Shown in pieces: positions 46,570 to 55,800 of a stretch of 64,000 nt of DNA. Location of the stretch: positions 248,808 to 312,807 of the forward strand of contig NZ_JARUQS010000002.1 in NCBI RefSeq assembly GCF_029767755.1. The letters are read 5' to 3'. Each line of letters opens with the position of its first letter. The stretch's first letter is position 1. The notes under the pieces are model-generated. The model was not told the origin of the DNA. It did no database searches and was given only the letters and a program-made list of their open reading frames with translations. The position numbers and the translations under genes are program-made. This DNA is from Thiomicrorhabdus sp. zzn3. Its GTDB lineage: Bacteria > Pseudomonadota > Gammaproteobacteria > Thiomicrospirales > Thiomicrospiraceae.

Positions 46570-48573
46570 ATGGATTTGATTTCAGTCCTGTTTTCCGGCG
46601 ACCTTTTTGCACAACTGCAATGGCGTGAACCGCTGTGGCTGTGGGCGATGTTGCTGCCTGTCGCTGTGTGGTGGCTAAAGCGCTTTGGCGTGAAAAAAAG
46701 CAAAGCCCAGTACGCCGATGCCCACTTGTGGCCATGGGTTGAAGTCAGCCGTGCAAACGGCATATCGAGCTGGAAAGGGAAATTGGCAAAGTTTCTTTCT
46801 CCTGCTGTCCTAGTCGGTGTGGCGTGGTTGGCGATGGTGATTGCGCTTGCCGGGCCACGCGAGCCGGTGTCGTCGCAGACTCAAGCCGACCGTCCGGGAG
46901 TGGATCTATTGGTGCTCATGGACCTGTCGCGATCCATGACCGCCGAAGACGTGTTTCCAAACCGTTTTCAGCAGGCGAGTGCATTGGTGGAAAGCATGAC
47001 GCATCGTTTGCAGCCTAATGACCGTTTGGCCTTGATGGGATTCGCTGGTCAGCCCCACCTGGTCAGTCCGCTGAGTTTTGATCGTGAGCTGTTTTCGTTT
47101 GCGCTGCAACGCATTGAACCCGGATTGCTACCGACGCGCGGAAGCTGGATTGAGCTTGCGGCCATGAGCGGGATACACCATTTGCAGCAAACCGGCGGAG
47201 ACGCCAAGGTCATGGTGGTGTTCACCAATGGCGCGCCGCCGTTTTGGACGCCGCCTGAATTGCCGCAAGCAGTGCAATCCTGGCCGGAAAGTCGGGACCT
47301 GCGCGAGCAGAGCACGGGGGTGAAAATTGTCTGGGTCGGTATTGGCCAGCCCAGCGGCACGACACTGCAAGATCCGCAGCATCGGACCGGCAAATTGCAC
47401 GCTAACGGCGTATTGGTGCAGAGTCTGTTGAATGAGAATGAATTGAAAAAGTGGGCGCAGACAACCCAAGGTGTCTATTTACGCGCGGATTCGGGGGCGG
47501 CGTTTATGCAGCGCCTGATGGAGGAAGTGACTTTGCCGGCGCAACAGCGTCCTGAATTGCAGAATGAACGCGTGTGGCAGGACTGGGCGCAGCCGTTTAT
47601 GGTGCTGAGTATTCTGGCGCTCATTGCTGCGTTTTATCCGCTGACATTTACCGCGCGCGTTGGACAGGAGATCGGCAACACAAGCCTGAAAAACTGGGCA
47701 GGCCTGTTCATTTTCCTGCCCATATTGGGGATGGTTTTAAGTCTCTCTTCCATGCCGGTTTTTGCGGCGTCTATAGAGCTTGTGGCCAGCAAACAGCAGG
47801 CCTATCAAGCCTATCAAAGCAGGGCGTTTGATCAGGCGCAGGCGCTCTATGCCCATGGCGATGATTACGAAAGTCTGTTTGGTGCGGGGGCCGCAGCCTA
47901 TCAAGCGCAGGATCTGGAGTCCGCAGTGTTGTATTTCCGTGAAGCCGCCTGGGCGGCCAAACAGGATGCGGATCGTGCTCGGGCCCTGTTTAATTTGGGC
48001 AACAGCTACTATCTGGCAAATTTGCTGCCGCAAGCGATTGAAAGTTACCGTCAGGCTCTGCGGTATCAAACGCCCTATGGCAAGGCGGAAAATAATCTGC
48101 AATTGGCCTTGCAGCGTCAATTGCAGATCAAGCTGGCGCAAAAATCGAAGGATGCCAAAGGCGACGAAGAGGGGCAAAAAGGGCGCGAGGATTCGGACGG
48201 CGCTTTCTACGGCGGCCAGAAACCGACCGGCGGTGAAGACAATCCGGGGTTTGGCAGCGACAGCGATATGGGCGGCCTGGATAAGGAAGCGGTGATTTTG
48301 CCTCAGCAGGGCGAGCTCACGGACTACCGCTTGCAAGGTGAACAGGCTCAGCAGGCTTGGCAAAACGGGGTGGATGCGAGTGCGCGACAGGCCACCGCGC
48401 AGGCGATTCTGGATCAGCAGAAAAAGATCGCCCGTGCCCAGCGCTTTGAGCAGCAGATTCATCAGCTTAAGGATGAACAGAAGGTGCTGCTGCAACGCAT
48501 GTTTGAACGTGAAGAAGGCTTTCAGGCACCTCAGCAAGAGCCACATCCGATTCCGGGAGTGCAGCCATGGTAG
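46570..48573 (+). CDS. VWA-TPR membrane protein (BatB-BatC fusion type)
   Basis: A 667-residue protein with N-terminal helices and a VWA domain with canonical MIDAS DLSRSMTAED (about residue 117). Helices at about 340 and 380 follow, then TPR repeats (about 410-520; ARALFNLGNSYYLANLLPQAIESYRQAL in outline). A Gly/Asp-rich linker and a charged helical tail end the protein. In many bacteria BatB and BatC are separate; here they are fused. It probably scaffolds envelope protein assembly with MoxR. Confidence 0.85.
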   Translation: MDLISVLFSGDLFAQLQWREPLWLWAMLLPVAVWWLKRFGVKKSKAQYADAHLWPWVEVSRANGISSWKGKLAKFLSPAVLVGVAWLAMVIALAGPREPVSSQTQADRPGVDLLVLMDLSRSMTAEDVFPNRFQQASALVESMTHRLQPNDRLALMGFAGQPHLVSPLSFDRELFSFALQRIEPGLLPTRGSWIELAAMSGIHHLQQTGGDAKVMVVFTNGAPPFWTPPELPQAVQSWPESRDLREQSTGVKIVWVGIGQPSGTTLQDPQHRTGKLHANGVLVQSLLNENELKKWAQTTQGVYLRADSGAAFMQRLMEEVTLPAQQRPELQNERVWQDWAQPFMVLSILALIAAFYPLTFTARVGQEIGNTSLKNWAGLFIFLPILGMVLSLSSMPVFAASIELVASKQQAYQAYQSRAFDQAQALYAHGDDYESLFGAGAAAYQAQDLESAVLYFREAAWAAKQDADRARALFNLGNSYYLANLLPQAIESYRQALRYQTPYGKAENNLQLALQRQLQIKLAQKSKDAKGDEEGQKGREDSDGAFYGGQKPTGGEDNPGFGSDSDMGGLDKEAVILPQQGELTDYRLQGEQAQQAWQNGVDASARQATAQAILDQQKKIARAQRFEQQIHQLKDEQKVLLQRMFEREEGFQAPQQEPHPIPGVQPW

Positions 48574-50192
48574 GGAAGTGGTCGGTAAAACCAGCTCGAT
48601 GGAGGGACCTGTTCGCTACGCTGTTAGGGATTTGGCTGAGTCTATGGTTATTGCCTGCGGCACTGGCGTCCACTGAGGCTAAAGGCATGGCGGTTGAAAC
48701 CGTGGAGATTAAACCTCAGAGCATCATGCTGGGTGAGCCGCTCACAATAATGCTACGGGGACCGATTGCGGCCCAAGATTTCCATCTGCTGCCGTTGCAC
48801 GAGTTGCAAAAAACGTTTGCGGTGTATGAGGTGGATCAGCAAAAGGATCGCGTCAAACTGACGCTCTATCCACTGCAGGATGGCGAGGCGGTAATCCCCG
48901 CCTTGAAATTCGGCCGGATGCAGATTCCTCAAACCCGGATTGAAGTGCGGTCGAATCCGCATGTGCGGGTGACGTGGTCGGCATTGCCGGAATTTGTTTA
49001 TCCTTCGCAAAACTTGCCTTGGAATGCGCAGGTGTGGGTGGATGATGTGGCGACACGTATTCATTATGAACATCGTGATCCCGAAAATTGGCAGGTTCAG
49101 TTAGAAGAACAAGCGGTGAGTGAAACGGTGCTTGAACCGGTTGCCAAAAAGGTTGGAGGGCGTTCCAACCCTGCTAAAGAAGTGGCGTTATCGGCCAATT
49201 ATGTCTTGCAAGATCAACAGCCGAATTTGAATAAAACCGAACAGGCCTGGTTAAATTCGCCGGCGATTGAAGTAAGAAGTCCGCGCCAACGTCCGTGGCG
49301 GTTTTTCGACCGCTCGCGCTGGATCGAGGTGCGTGCGCTGCCGGGCTTTTTGCCGCAAACCGTGGTGGTTGGCAAGGTTGATATGCAGTTACAGACCGAA
49401 TCCTTCTGGCATGCAACGGATGAAATGACTCATTGGATTTGGCGTTTGCAAGGCGATGATGTCAGTGTTTCTCAGCTGCGCCAGCTTGCCTATGAATTGC
49501 AATCGCAGATCGGCTACGACAAGAAGATGGAGTGGTTAAATGAATCTTTCAGCAGTGAGGAACTGCTCACAGAGAAAGGGGTGCACAGCCGTTTGGAGGT
49601 GCATTTGCCGTACCGCGTTTTGCACAGTGGTGTGTTTGTCTTTCCGGAATTGATGTTGCGTACCTTTGATCCGCAAAGCGGGGTGCTGCAGAGCCAGGTT
49701 TTGGCCGCACAGTCGGCCATAGCACTGCCGAAGTGGCTATATGGTTTATTGGCCGTTATCGGCTTATTGGCTGCGCTGGCGATGATTTTGCGCGGGGCCT
49801 TGGTGTTGAGGGCTTATCAAGCTCGCTATAAACTGAAACGGCAGATCCAAAATGCGACTTCAATTGAAGCCGTGGTGGATGCATTGATAGAGTGGCAAAG
49901 CCAGCAGGCCACTCTGTTTAATGGAATGATTCCGAGAAAATGGTTTGGAGGCCTGCAGCCTCAGAAAAAAGAGGGGAGTCCTCATTCAGGCGTGATGTCA
50001 CTCGGGCAGTTGGTATCGTGGTATCAACACGACTATGGTGATTGTGAACTCTTGAATCAGTTAACTGATCAATTGAATCGGGCGCTTTATGCAAAAACAT
50101 CAGCTTCGGAGCTTAAGCGGCTTCAGGAGTCGGCGCTTTCTTGGGTTAATCAAATTCCGCTTCGTTGGAAGTCATCTTGTTGTTCCTGTTAA
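48567..50192 (+). CDS. BatD-like protein
   Basis: A 541-residue protein with a signal or anchor (LLGIWLSLWLLPAALAS), extracytoplasmic Ig-like beta domains and one membrane helix near 395-420 (LYGLLAVIGLLAALAMILRG), then a cytosolic helical tail ending SSCCSC. It is the last gene of the MoxR-Bat operon, overlapping the previous gene by 7 bp. Bat proteins were named for aerotolerance in Bacteroides; the function in proteobacteria is unclear. Confidence 0.78.
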   Translation: MVGKWSVKPARWRDLFATLLGIWLSLWLLPAALASTEAKGMAVETVEIKPQSIMLGEPLTIMLRGPIAAQDFHLLPLHELQKTFAVYEVDQQKDRVKLTLYPLQDGEAVIPALKFGRMQIPQTRIEVRSNPHVRVTWSALPEFVYPSQNLPWNAQVWVDDVATRIHYEHRDPENWQVQLEEQAVSETVLEPVAKKVGGRSNPAKEVALSANYVLQDQQPNLNKTEQAWLNSPAIEVRSPRQRPWRFFDRSRWIEVRALPGFLPQTVVVGKVDMQLQTESFWHATDEMTHWIWRLQGDDVSVSQLRQLAYELQSQIGYDKKMEWLNESFSSEELLTEKGVHSRLEVHLPYRVLHSGVFVFPELMLRTFDPQSGVLQSQVLAAQSAIALPKWLYGLLAVIGLLAALAMILRGALVLRAYQARYKLKRQIQNATSIEAVVDALIEWQSQQATLFNGMIPRKWFGGLQPQKKEGSPHSGVMSLGQLVSWYQHDYGDCELLNQLTDQLNRALYAKTSASELKRLQESALSWVNQIPLRWKSSCCSC

Positions 50193-50233
50193 AATGGTCT
50201 CAACGGTGAGGTGATTTTCACCAGGGAGGGCAT

Positions 50234-50497
50234 ATGGCACTGCTGGCAATTAAGCGATATATCAGAGAGCATCAAGAGGTCACCAAAACCGATCTCATCA
50301 ACCGTTTTGATGTCTCCGAAGAGGCGTTGGAAGCGATGATCATCTTATTGATTGAGCAGGGGCATGTGCAGAGAATTGACCATGCCGGTCCAGCCTGTTC
50401 AACCGGTGGCTGTAACTGCAACATGCAGGACGAAGTGTATTTTCACTGGCTGGACAAAGCCTATAAACCGATTAAAGTGGGGCTGGAGATAAAGTAA
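50234..50497 (+). CDS. FeoC-like winged-helix protein with Cys cluster
   Basis: An 87-residue protein: winged helix (residues 1-60; IREHQEVTKTDLINRFDVSEEALEAMI) then ACSTGGCNCNM, a four-Cys-type loop as in FeoC iron-sulfur regulators. No feoA or feoB is in the window, so it is an orphan or was separated from the transporter. GGGAGG precedes the ATG. Confidence 0.7.
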   Translation: MALLAIKRYIREHQEVTKTDLINRFDVSEEALEAMIILLIEQGHVQRIDHAGPACSTGGCNCNMQDEVYFHWLDKAYKPIKVGLEIK

Positions 50498-50515
50498 TCC
50501 CGAAACGGGCAGCGT

Positions 50516-50776
50516 TTACCGGTTGTTAAAATGCTGGTCAAACGGTTTGACGATCTTTTGATACTTGTGCCACGCCAGCCATAAAGCCCACCCTAAACTG
50601 CCGATAATCACGATAAATCCTGCATAAGCTAAGCCGCTCGAAAAGGCGTTCTCGCGCACAAATGCTGGAATCAGTAGAATCAATCCAATGACCAATCCGA
50701 TGGTGGCCGTTTTCAGAGCGACTTTCAAAATACCGTTGATTAAAATTTGTTTGTGTTCGGGTGATCCCAGTTCCAT
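50516..50776 (-). CDS. Small two-helix membrane protein, unknown
   Basis: About 86 residues from ATG 50776 (AAAGG seven bases upstream; a TTG at 50800 is an alternative). Two membrane helices (about 20-40 and 50-70) are followed by a basic tail ending HFNNR. No family recognised. It follows trxC on the same strand, with a pair of CAGGCCTG copies between them. Confidence 0.6.
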   Translation of the reverse strand: MELGSPEHKQILINGILKVALKTATIGLVIGLILLIPAFVRENAFSSGLAYAGFIVIIGSLGWALWLAWHKYQKIVKPFDQHFNNR

Positions 50777-50807
50777 TGTTAGGCCTTTGATGTGCGTCAA
50801 TTTTGAA

Positions 50808-50839
50808 CAGGCCTGGTTATTTTAAGTTGAACAGGCCTG
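50808..50839. repeat. Tandem pair of CAGGCCTG palindromes
   Basis: Two direct copies of TTGAACAGGCCTGG at about 24-bp spacing (50808-50815 and 50832-50839), between trxC and the small membrane protein gene. This is the only close pair in the window; 24 bp is a little over two helical turns. Confidence 0.85.
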
Positions 50840-50849
50840 GTTTGTTGGT

Positions 50850-51272
50850 TTAGATGAATTGCTGTAACCAGCGACTGAATTCCTGCGGTGGCAGTGCACC
50901 GGAGAGGCGTTCGACTTCCTGTCCATTGCGGAACACAGCCAGTGTCGGGATGGATCGGATACCGAATTGAGCGGCAATCTGCTGTTCGGTTTCGGTGTTG
51001 ATTTTGATAAACCGAGCTTTGGGTTCAAACTGTGCCGCCGCTTGCGAAAAGGTTGGTGCAAAGCTTTGGCACGGCCCGCACCACGGCGCCCAAAAATCAA
51101 CCACCAGTGTCTGATCCGACTTTTGTAGGGCGCGGGTAAATTGGGCGCTATTCATCTCAATCGGTTTCCCGGTGAATAATGCCTGTTTGCACTTGCCACA
51201 GGTTGGTTGGCTGTTTAATTTTTCTTCCGGTACGCGGTTAAGACCTCCGCAATGAGGACACATTATGATCAC
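50850..51272 (-). CDS. trxC: Thioredoxin 2
   Basis: A 140-residue protein. The N-terminal zinc ribbon has CPHC and CGKC. The thioredoxin fold has the active site WAPWCGPCQ and cis-Pro in IRSIPTLAVF. I prefer GTG 51272, which has AAAGGAG six bases upstream; the ATG at 51263 is too far from it. TrxC is a cytosolic disulfide reductase tied to oxidative stress. Monocistronic or with the small membrane gene downstream. Confidence 0.92.
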   Translation of the reverse strand: MIIMCPHCGGLNRVPEEKLNSQPTCGKCKQALFTGKPIEMNSAQFTRALQKSDQTLVVDFWAPWCGPCQSFAPTFSQAAAQFEPKARFIKINTETEQQIAAQFGIRSIPTLAVFRNGQEVERLSGALPPQEFSRWLQQFI

Positions 51273-51429
51273 GATCGACTCCTTTTTATCCTTTTAAACG
51301 GCTTCAAATCATAACGACTTAACTGAGGTTTAATCAAAATCTAAGCAAACGCTTCAGTAGAGTTTAACGGTTATGAGTTGGAACGTTTGGATTTCTGTTA
51401 TCAAACGAGTCATGGGGGCATATGGAACT

Positions 51430-51885
51430 TTATTCAAGCCAACTGGGTTTGGGGCTTTCTTTACCGCCCGCTTCAAAACCGCGATTGACAAAACCATGCA
51501 GGGTTTCGTCGTGCGCATGAATCAGTTCAACCAGTTTCGGATCGTCGCTGGTTAAGGTGGCTTCAACGCCATTTTCCACATTACGGTAACTCATGGAAAT
51601 TTGGTCTTTGTATTCAAACAGGGCAGCAAACAGTGGGTCCCATGAACGAATGGCGCGACCCATAGCAAAGCGTTTTTCCATACCAATAACATGTTCTTGG
51701 ATGATTTTTCCTAACTCAGGCGTGTCTGCAGTTGTGGTGCTGCGAATGCCGTTATCCAATTTGACCGTTTCGCGCTTGAGTTGGCTATGTCTTTCTAAGA
51801 GTTCACTGAATAGAGCTTGGTCTTTTTTATGCTGTTCATCACTGCCATGCCCGTGTTTATAAGTGCGTTTGTGGTTGCCTGACAT
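51430..51885 (-). CDS. Conserved hypothetical protein with internal duplication
   Basis: A 151-residue protein with no signal peptide and a His-rich start (HKRTYKHGHG). Two halves look duplicated: KLDNGIRSTTTADTPELGK with a following HV and NVENGVEATLTSDDPKLVE with a following HD, each NG-x-x-x-T-x-x-D-x-P-x-L then a His about 6 residues on. The paired His residues suggest a metal or cofactor site. I have seen similar sequences in proteobacteria but cannot name a function. Confidence 0.6.
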   Translation of the reverse strand: MSGNHKRTYKHGHGSDEQHKKDQALFSELLERHSQLKRETVKLDNGIRSTTTADTPELGKIIQEHVIGMEKRFAMGRAIRSWDPLFAALFEYKDQISMSYRNVENGVEATLTSDDPKLVELIHAHDETLHGFVNRGFEAGGKESPKPSWLE

Positions 51886-52319
51886 AGTGCCTCCAGGACT
51901 TTAATAAGGGGTTATGCTTTTCGTAAGGAAAAAACAAAGCTGGAAATTTTATTTTATCCTCAGACAGAAATAATGGATTGGCAATCTATTCTAATGGTTT
52001 TTAAAAGCAAAAAAAAAGCACGGTATTGGCCGTACCGTGCTGAATGTCTGAGGAGCATGTTTAAATGATTTGACAATGAATCACTTAAACAAGAACTGAC
52101 TTAAAAGGGATTAAGTCGAACTTGGAATAAGAATCTGTTTAGGGAACCTTATCGAAGTTGAGTTTAGTTTACTCCGCGAATTTGGCAGAATCAATGACCA
52201 AACCTTGAAGAAGTATTGAGAAAGTATTAAATTTTATGGATAGATTAGAATATTTTATACTTCTTTTATATTAACAGGTTATATCCTGTTTTTAGCAGGC
52301 CTGTCTATTCCTTGGTTGT
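51886..52319. other. Non-coding AT-rich stretch with a minus-strand terminator
   Basis: A 434-bp gap between a gene starting at 51885 (minus) and one ending at 52320 (minus). The only structured elements I see are the terminator at 52009-52040 and a CAGGCCTG at 52297. The 280 bases between 52319 and the terminator would be a long 3' untranslated region, or could carry a small RNA; nothing shows which. Confidence 0.6.
52009..52040 (-). terminator. Intrinsic terminator for minus-strand transcript
   Basis: GCACGGTA (52018-52025) pairs with TACCGTGC (52033-52040). On the minus strand the stem is followed by a run of nine T (52017-52009), a clear intrinsic terminator for the gene at 52320-52610 or for a small RNA. 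Confidence 0.85.
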
Positions 52320-52610
52320 TTACTTCTGAAGGGCTGCGTAAGTGAGGCCGCTATCCATTTGCTGAGACTCTAAAGTCTGGTTTTCGGTGTCGTTGACATT
52401 GCGCACTTGTTGTTCGGCGGAAACTGTATTGTCTGCACTGTTAAGTTGTTTGGCTGTTTCAGATAGGGTAACCGTCGTATTTCCTGCCTGTGTTTGAGAG
52501 GCTGTGCTTTTATCATTCAGCTTTAGCTCTTCTTTCGGCATCAAAGGGTTGCTGATCTGAGACTGAGCGCTCAGCGTTGCGTGGGCGAGAACCGGGTTGA
52601 TCGTGCTCAT
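52320..52610 (-). CDS. Small hydrophilic hypothetical protein (96 aa)
   Basis: A Gln/Asn/Ser/Thr-rich, probably disordered protein with TVTLSETAKQLN in the middle, a pattern seen in small flagellar or envelope-regulatory proteins but not enough for a family call. ATG 52610 has a GAGGTGG-type site upstream. It is divergent from the large adhesin gene, sharing a 246-bp AT-rich region. Confidence 0.5.
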   Translation of the reverse strand: MSTINPVLAHATLSAQSQISNPLMPKEELKLNDKSTASQTQAGNTTVTLSETAKQLNSADNTVSAEQQVRNVNDTENQTLESQQMDSGLTYAALQK

Positions 52611-52856
52611 AAAACCACCTCACAAGGTATTGTTGATCAATGTTCAATTCTGATTATAGAAGATATCTTGTTATTTTTTAAAGAAATTATTTCTTCAATA
52701 AGGAATGGGGTGTAAATTATTTTCGCTTATTGTACTTATGGACAATAGAAATGGTTTCCCCATGATCTATGATGCGTAACTATATCTATTATTACGTACA
52801 CGCTTTGTGTGTGCGTCAAAACAGACAAAACTTGAATTGAAGATGAGGATTGAAAC
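52611..52856. promoter_or_regulatory. Divergent control region of the small protein and adhesin genes
   Basis: AT-rich 246 bp with two small symmetrical sequences: AAGATATCTT (52660-52669) and AAGAAAT-T-ATTTCTT (52681-52695). A GAGGAT ribosome site serves the adhesin. No confident -35/-10 pair was picked. The palindromes are candidate regulator sites only. Confidence 0.35.
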
Positions 52857-55800
52857 ATGTCGATGGTAGCTGGAAAGGTCACTGCGGTATCAGGGGTAGT
52901 TCAAGCGGTTAATCCGAGTACGGGTGAGGTTCGCCTCCTGGTTACAGGAGATCAGGTTTTTCAGGATGAAATGATTGTTACTGCAGTGACGGGTGGTGTC
53001 ACCATCGACATGGAAAACGGTGAAGTATTGACGCTCGGCCGTAATACAGAAATGACATTAGATGAGGATGTTGTTGGAATCGCCTCAAATACTAACCCAA
53101 CTACCGATGCGGCCATGGATGCGGAGGCTTTACAGCAAGCGATTCTGGCGGGCGAAATTGATCTTGAAGATTTGGAAGCAACGGCTGCAGGTGAAAGTAA
53201 TACTTCAAGTGCGAATGCCGGTGCGCTAGACAGTGTTGAACGTCTTGGTTCAACGGGCGAGGTAACCAGCGGATTTGATACCAGTGCCACTGCAACCGAT
53301 TTTACAACACGTGATTTCCAAACGGCGACTGCTCCGGAAAATACAGAGCCAACACCTCCTACGGAAGTGACGCCGCAAAACTTGGCAGTCATTGGATTAA
53401 CTGGTGATGCCACCGTCATTGAAGGTGAGTCGGCTAGTTACACCATTAATCTTACCGATGAAAATGGCGCACCTCTTGTCGCATCAGAAGATTTAACCGT
53501 CGATCTTACCTATACCTTTATTTCTGCTGAAGGTGAAGACATTCAACAAACTACGACAGTAACGGTTCCTGCTGGTTCTAGCGCTGTTGAATTTAATGTG
53601 GCGACAATTGATGATGTCTTGGCTGAGGGCGCGGAAGACTTTGCTGTTTCCATTAACAGTGTGGTCTCCGGCGGAGGGCAGTTTGACTCAATTTCCATTG
53701 ATGATGCACCTGTAACTACCACTATTCTGGATGACAGTAATCCTGGGACAGAGGAACCCGATCAAGAGACTGCACTCGTGTCCATCAGTGGCGCACAGGA
53801 TATTGTTGAAGGTGAGACCTCAACGGCTTATACCGTAAGTGTGGATCAGCCAGCAAGTGATGTAACCAGCGATATTACCGTTCAGTTGAGCTACTCAGGT
53901 GTTGCAGAAGACGGCACGGATTTCGAGGGTGTAGCCGAAGTTACAATCCCAGCGGGCAGCAACAGCACCACTTTCACTATCGATACTATTGATGACGCTC
54001 TGGCTGAAGGATCTGAAAGCTTTACCATCACGATTGGCGACATCACCGATACGAACTTTGAAAATATTGCTGCTGACAGTACTGCTGACAGTGTTGTTAG
54101 TACGATCAACGATCAAACCGGTACAGACGAGCCACCGACACCAGTAGACACGGTCTATGCGGTACTGAGCGGAGATGCGACCGTTGTTGAAGGTGAAACG
54201 GCGAGCTACACAGTTAGCCTGGTAGACAAAGACGGCCAGCCAGTGACGCTGACCGAAGGCCAAAGCTACACGGTCGATCTATCGACCAACGGCACAGGAC
54301 TGACGTTGGCGGCGACCGAAGGTACGGACTATGTGAGCCTTGATGGCGACACCCTGACCATTACCGGTACAGCGGATGGCGTCTCAAGTGCAGACTTCAC
54401 AGTGAGCACAACCGACGACTACGTCGCGGACAACGGCGAGCAATACAACGTTGAGATCAGCAACGCCAGCAGCGCGGCGTTCGAGAACGCGGAAGTCCAA
54501 ACAGGCAGCGTGACCACGACGATCACAGACTTGGATACTGTGCCAACAATTGGTAACTCTGCAATTGCTGTCTCTGAGGAAGGTTTGGATGATGGCATTG
54601 CTGATGATGAGGCTGGTACAGGTTATATAGATACAACAAATGACACTGTTGTTTCTGGAAGTCTTGCGATTACGGGCAATGGTACTGCATCGCTTGAAGT
54701 AGGCATTGATCTGAATTCTCTACCGACTGATTTATCTTCCGGTGGTGATGCGATTAGCTGGTCATATGATTCTGGGAATGAAGCAGTTGCGATTGGTTCA
54801 ACGACTGATGGAGAAGCAATTCGCGTTGAGTTGAACGGCGGCAATTCATCTGTAAATACTTCAGGTTCAACGCCTCCAAGTTCTATTAGCTACACGGTTG
54901 CTTTAACTCAGCCTCTTGATCATGAATTTAATAGTCTTGAAGATGTATTGAGTTTTGATTTTGATGTCTCCGTAAACGACGGGGCTAATCCTGTTGACAC
55001 TGGAACTATTACAGTTTCTGTAGAAGATGATATGCCTGAGTTAGGTTCATTTGCTGAACTAACCTTGGATAATCAGGATGGCGAATTCTCTACCGCTAGT
55101 AACGCAGGCTTCCTTTCTGGTGCAGACGGTTGGGATGATATTTCTCTTACAGGGCCTGAACTCGAAGGCGTTACCTATACATCAAGTTCTGAAGTGATTG
55201 ATGGTGTTACCTATACTGTATTGACTGCGAATGATGGAACTGATGATGTTTTCACTATTAAGCTTGGGGAAAACGGGGACTATCGTTTTGAAATTCTGAA
55301 GTCCGATGCAGGAAGTGTAGAAACAACCGTTGATTTTGCACAAGTAGTCGCTGGCGGTCCTACTTCTGGCTATGACTTTGGTGATGTGACGGCAACGCCT
55401 AGCGGAACAAATGCTGATTTAAATCCGAGTACTACGGGACTAGCAGGTGATGGTAATAGTCTTCAAGTGGGAGAAGCCATTACTTTTACCTTTGATTCCG
55501 TGCAGTCGGGTGTAGATGAAGTCATCTTCGGATTGAAAGCTCCCCAGGGCGGTACATTTAACTATGAGTTCTATGATGGCACTACATCAGTTTCATCTGG
55601 CTCTGTAAGTACAGATGTTGCCGATGGAGACTTGCTGCTGTATGCGCCAGCCAGCTTCACGTCGGTTGAATTAACCGTTGTTGAGTCGCCAGCAGCGCTT
55701 AAAATCACTAGCATGGAAACAATCGATTTGATTACCGCTCCTGGTCAGGATCTGGAGTTTGGCGTCAATGCAACAGATGCCGACGGGGATAGTGTTTCAG

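Noticed and set aside
47737-48546. 269-residue open frame antisense to the VWA-TPR gene
   Set aside because: Leu/Phe/Arg-rich reverse shadow; the sense strand carries recognisable VWA and TPR domains.
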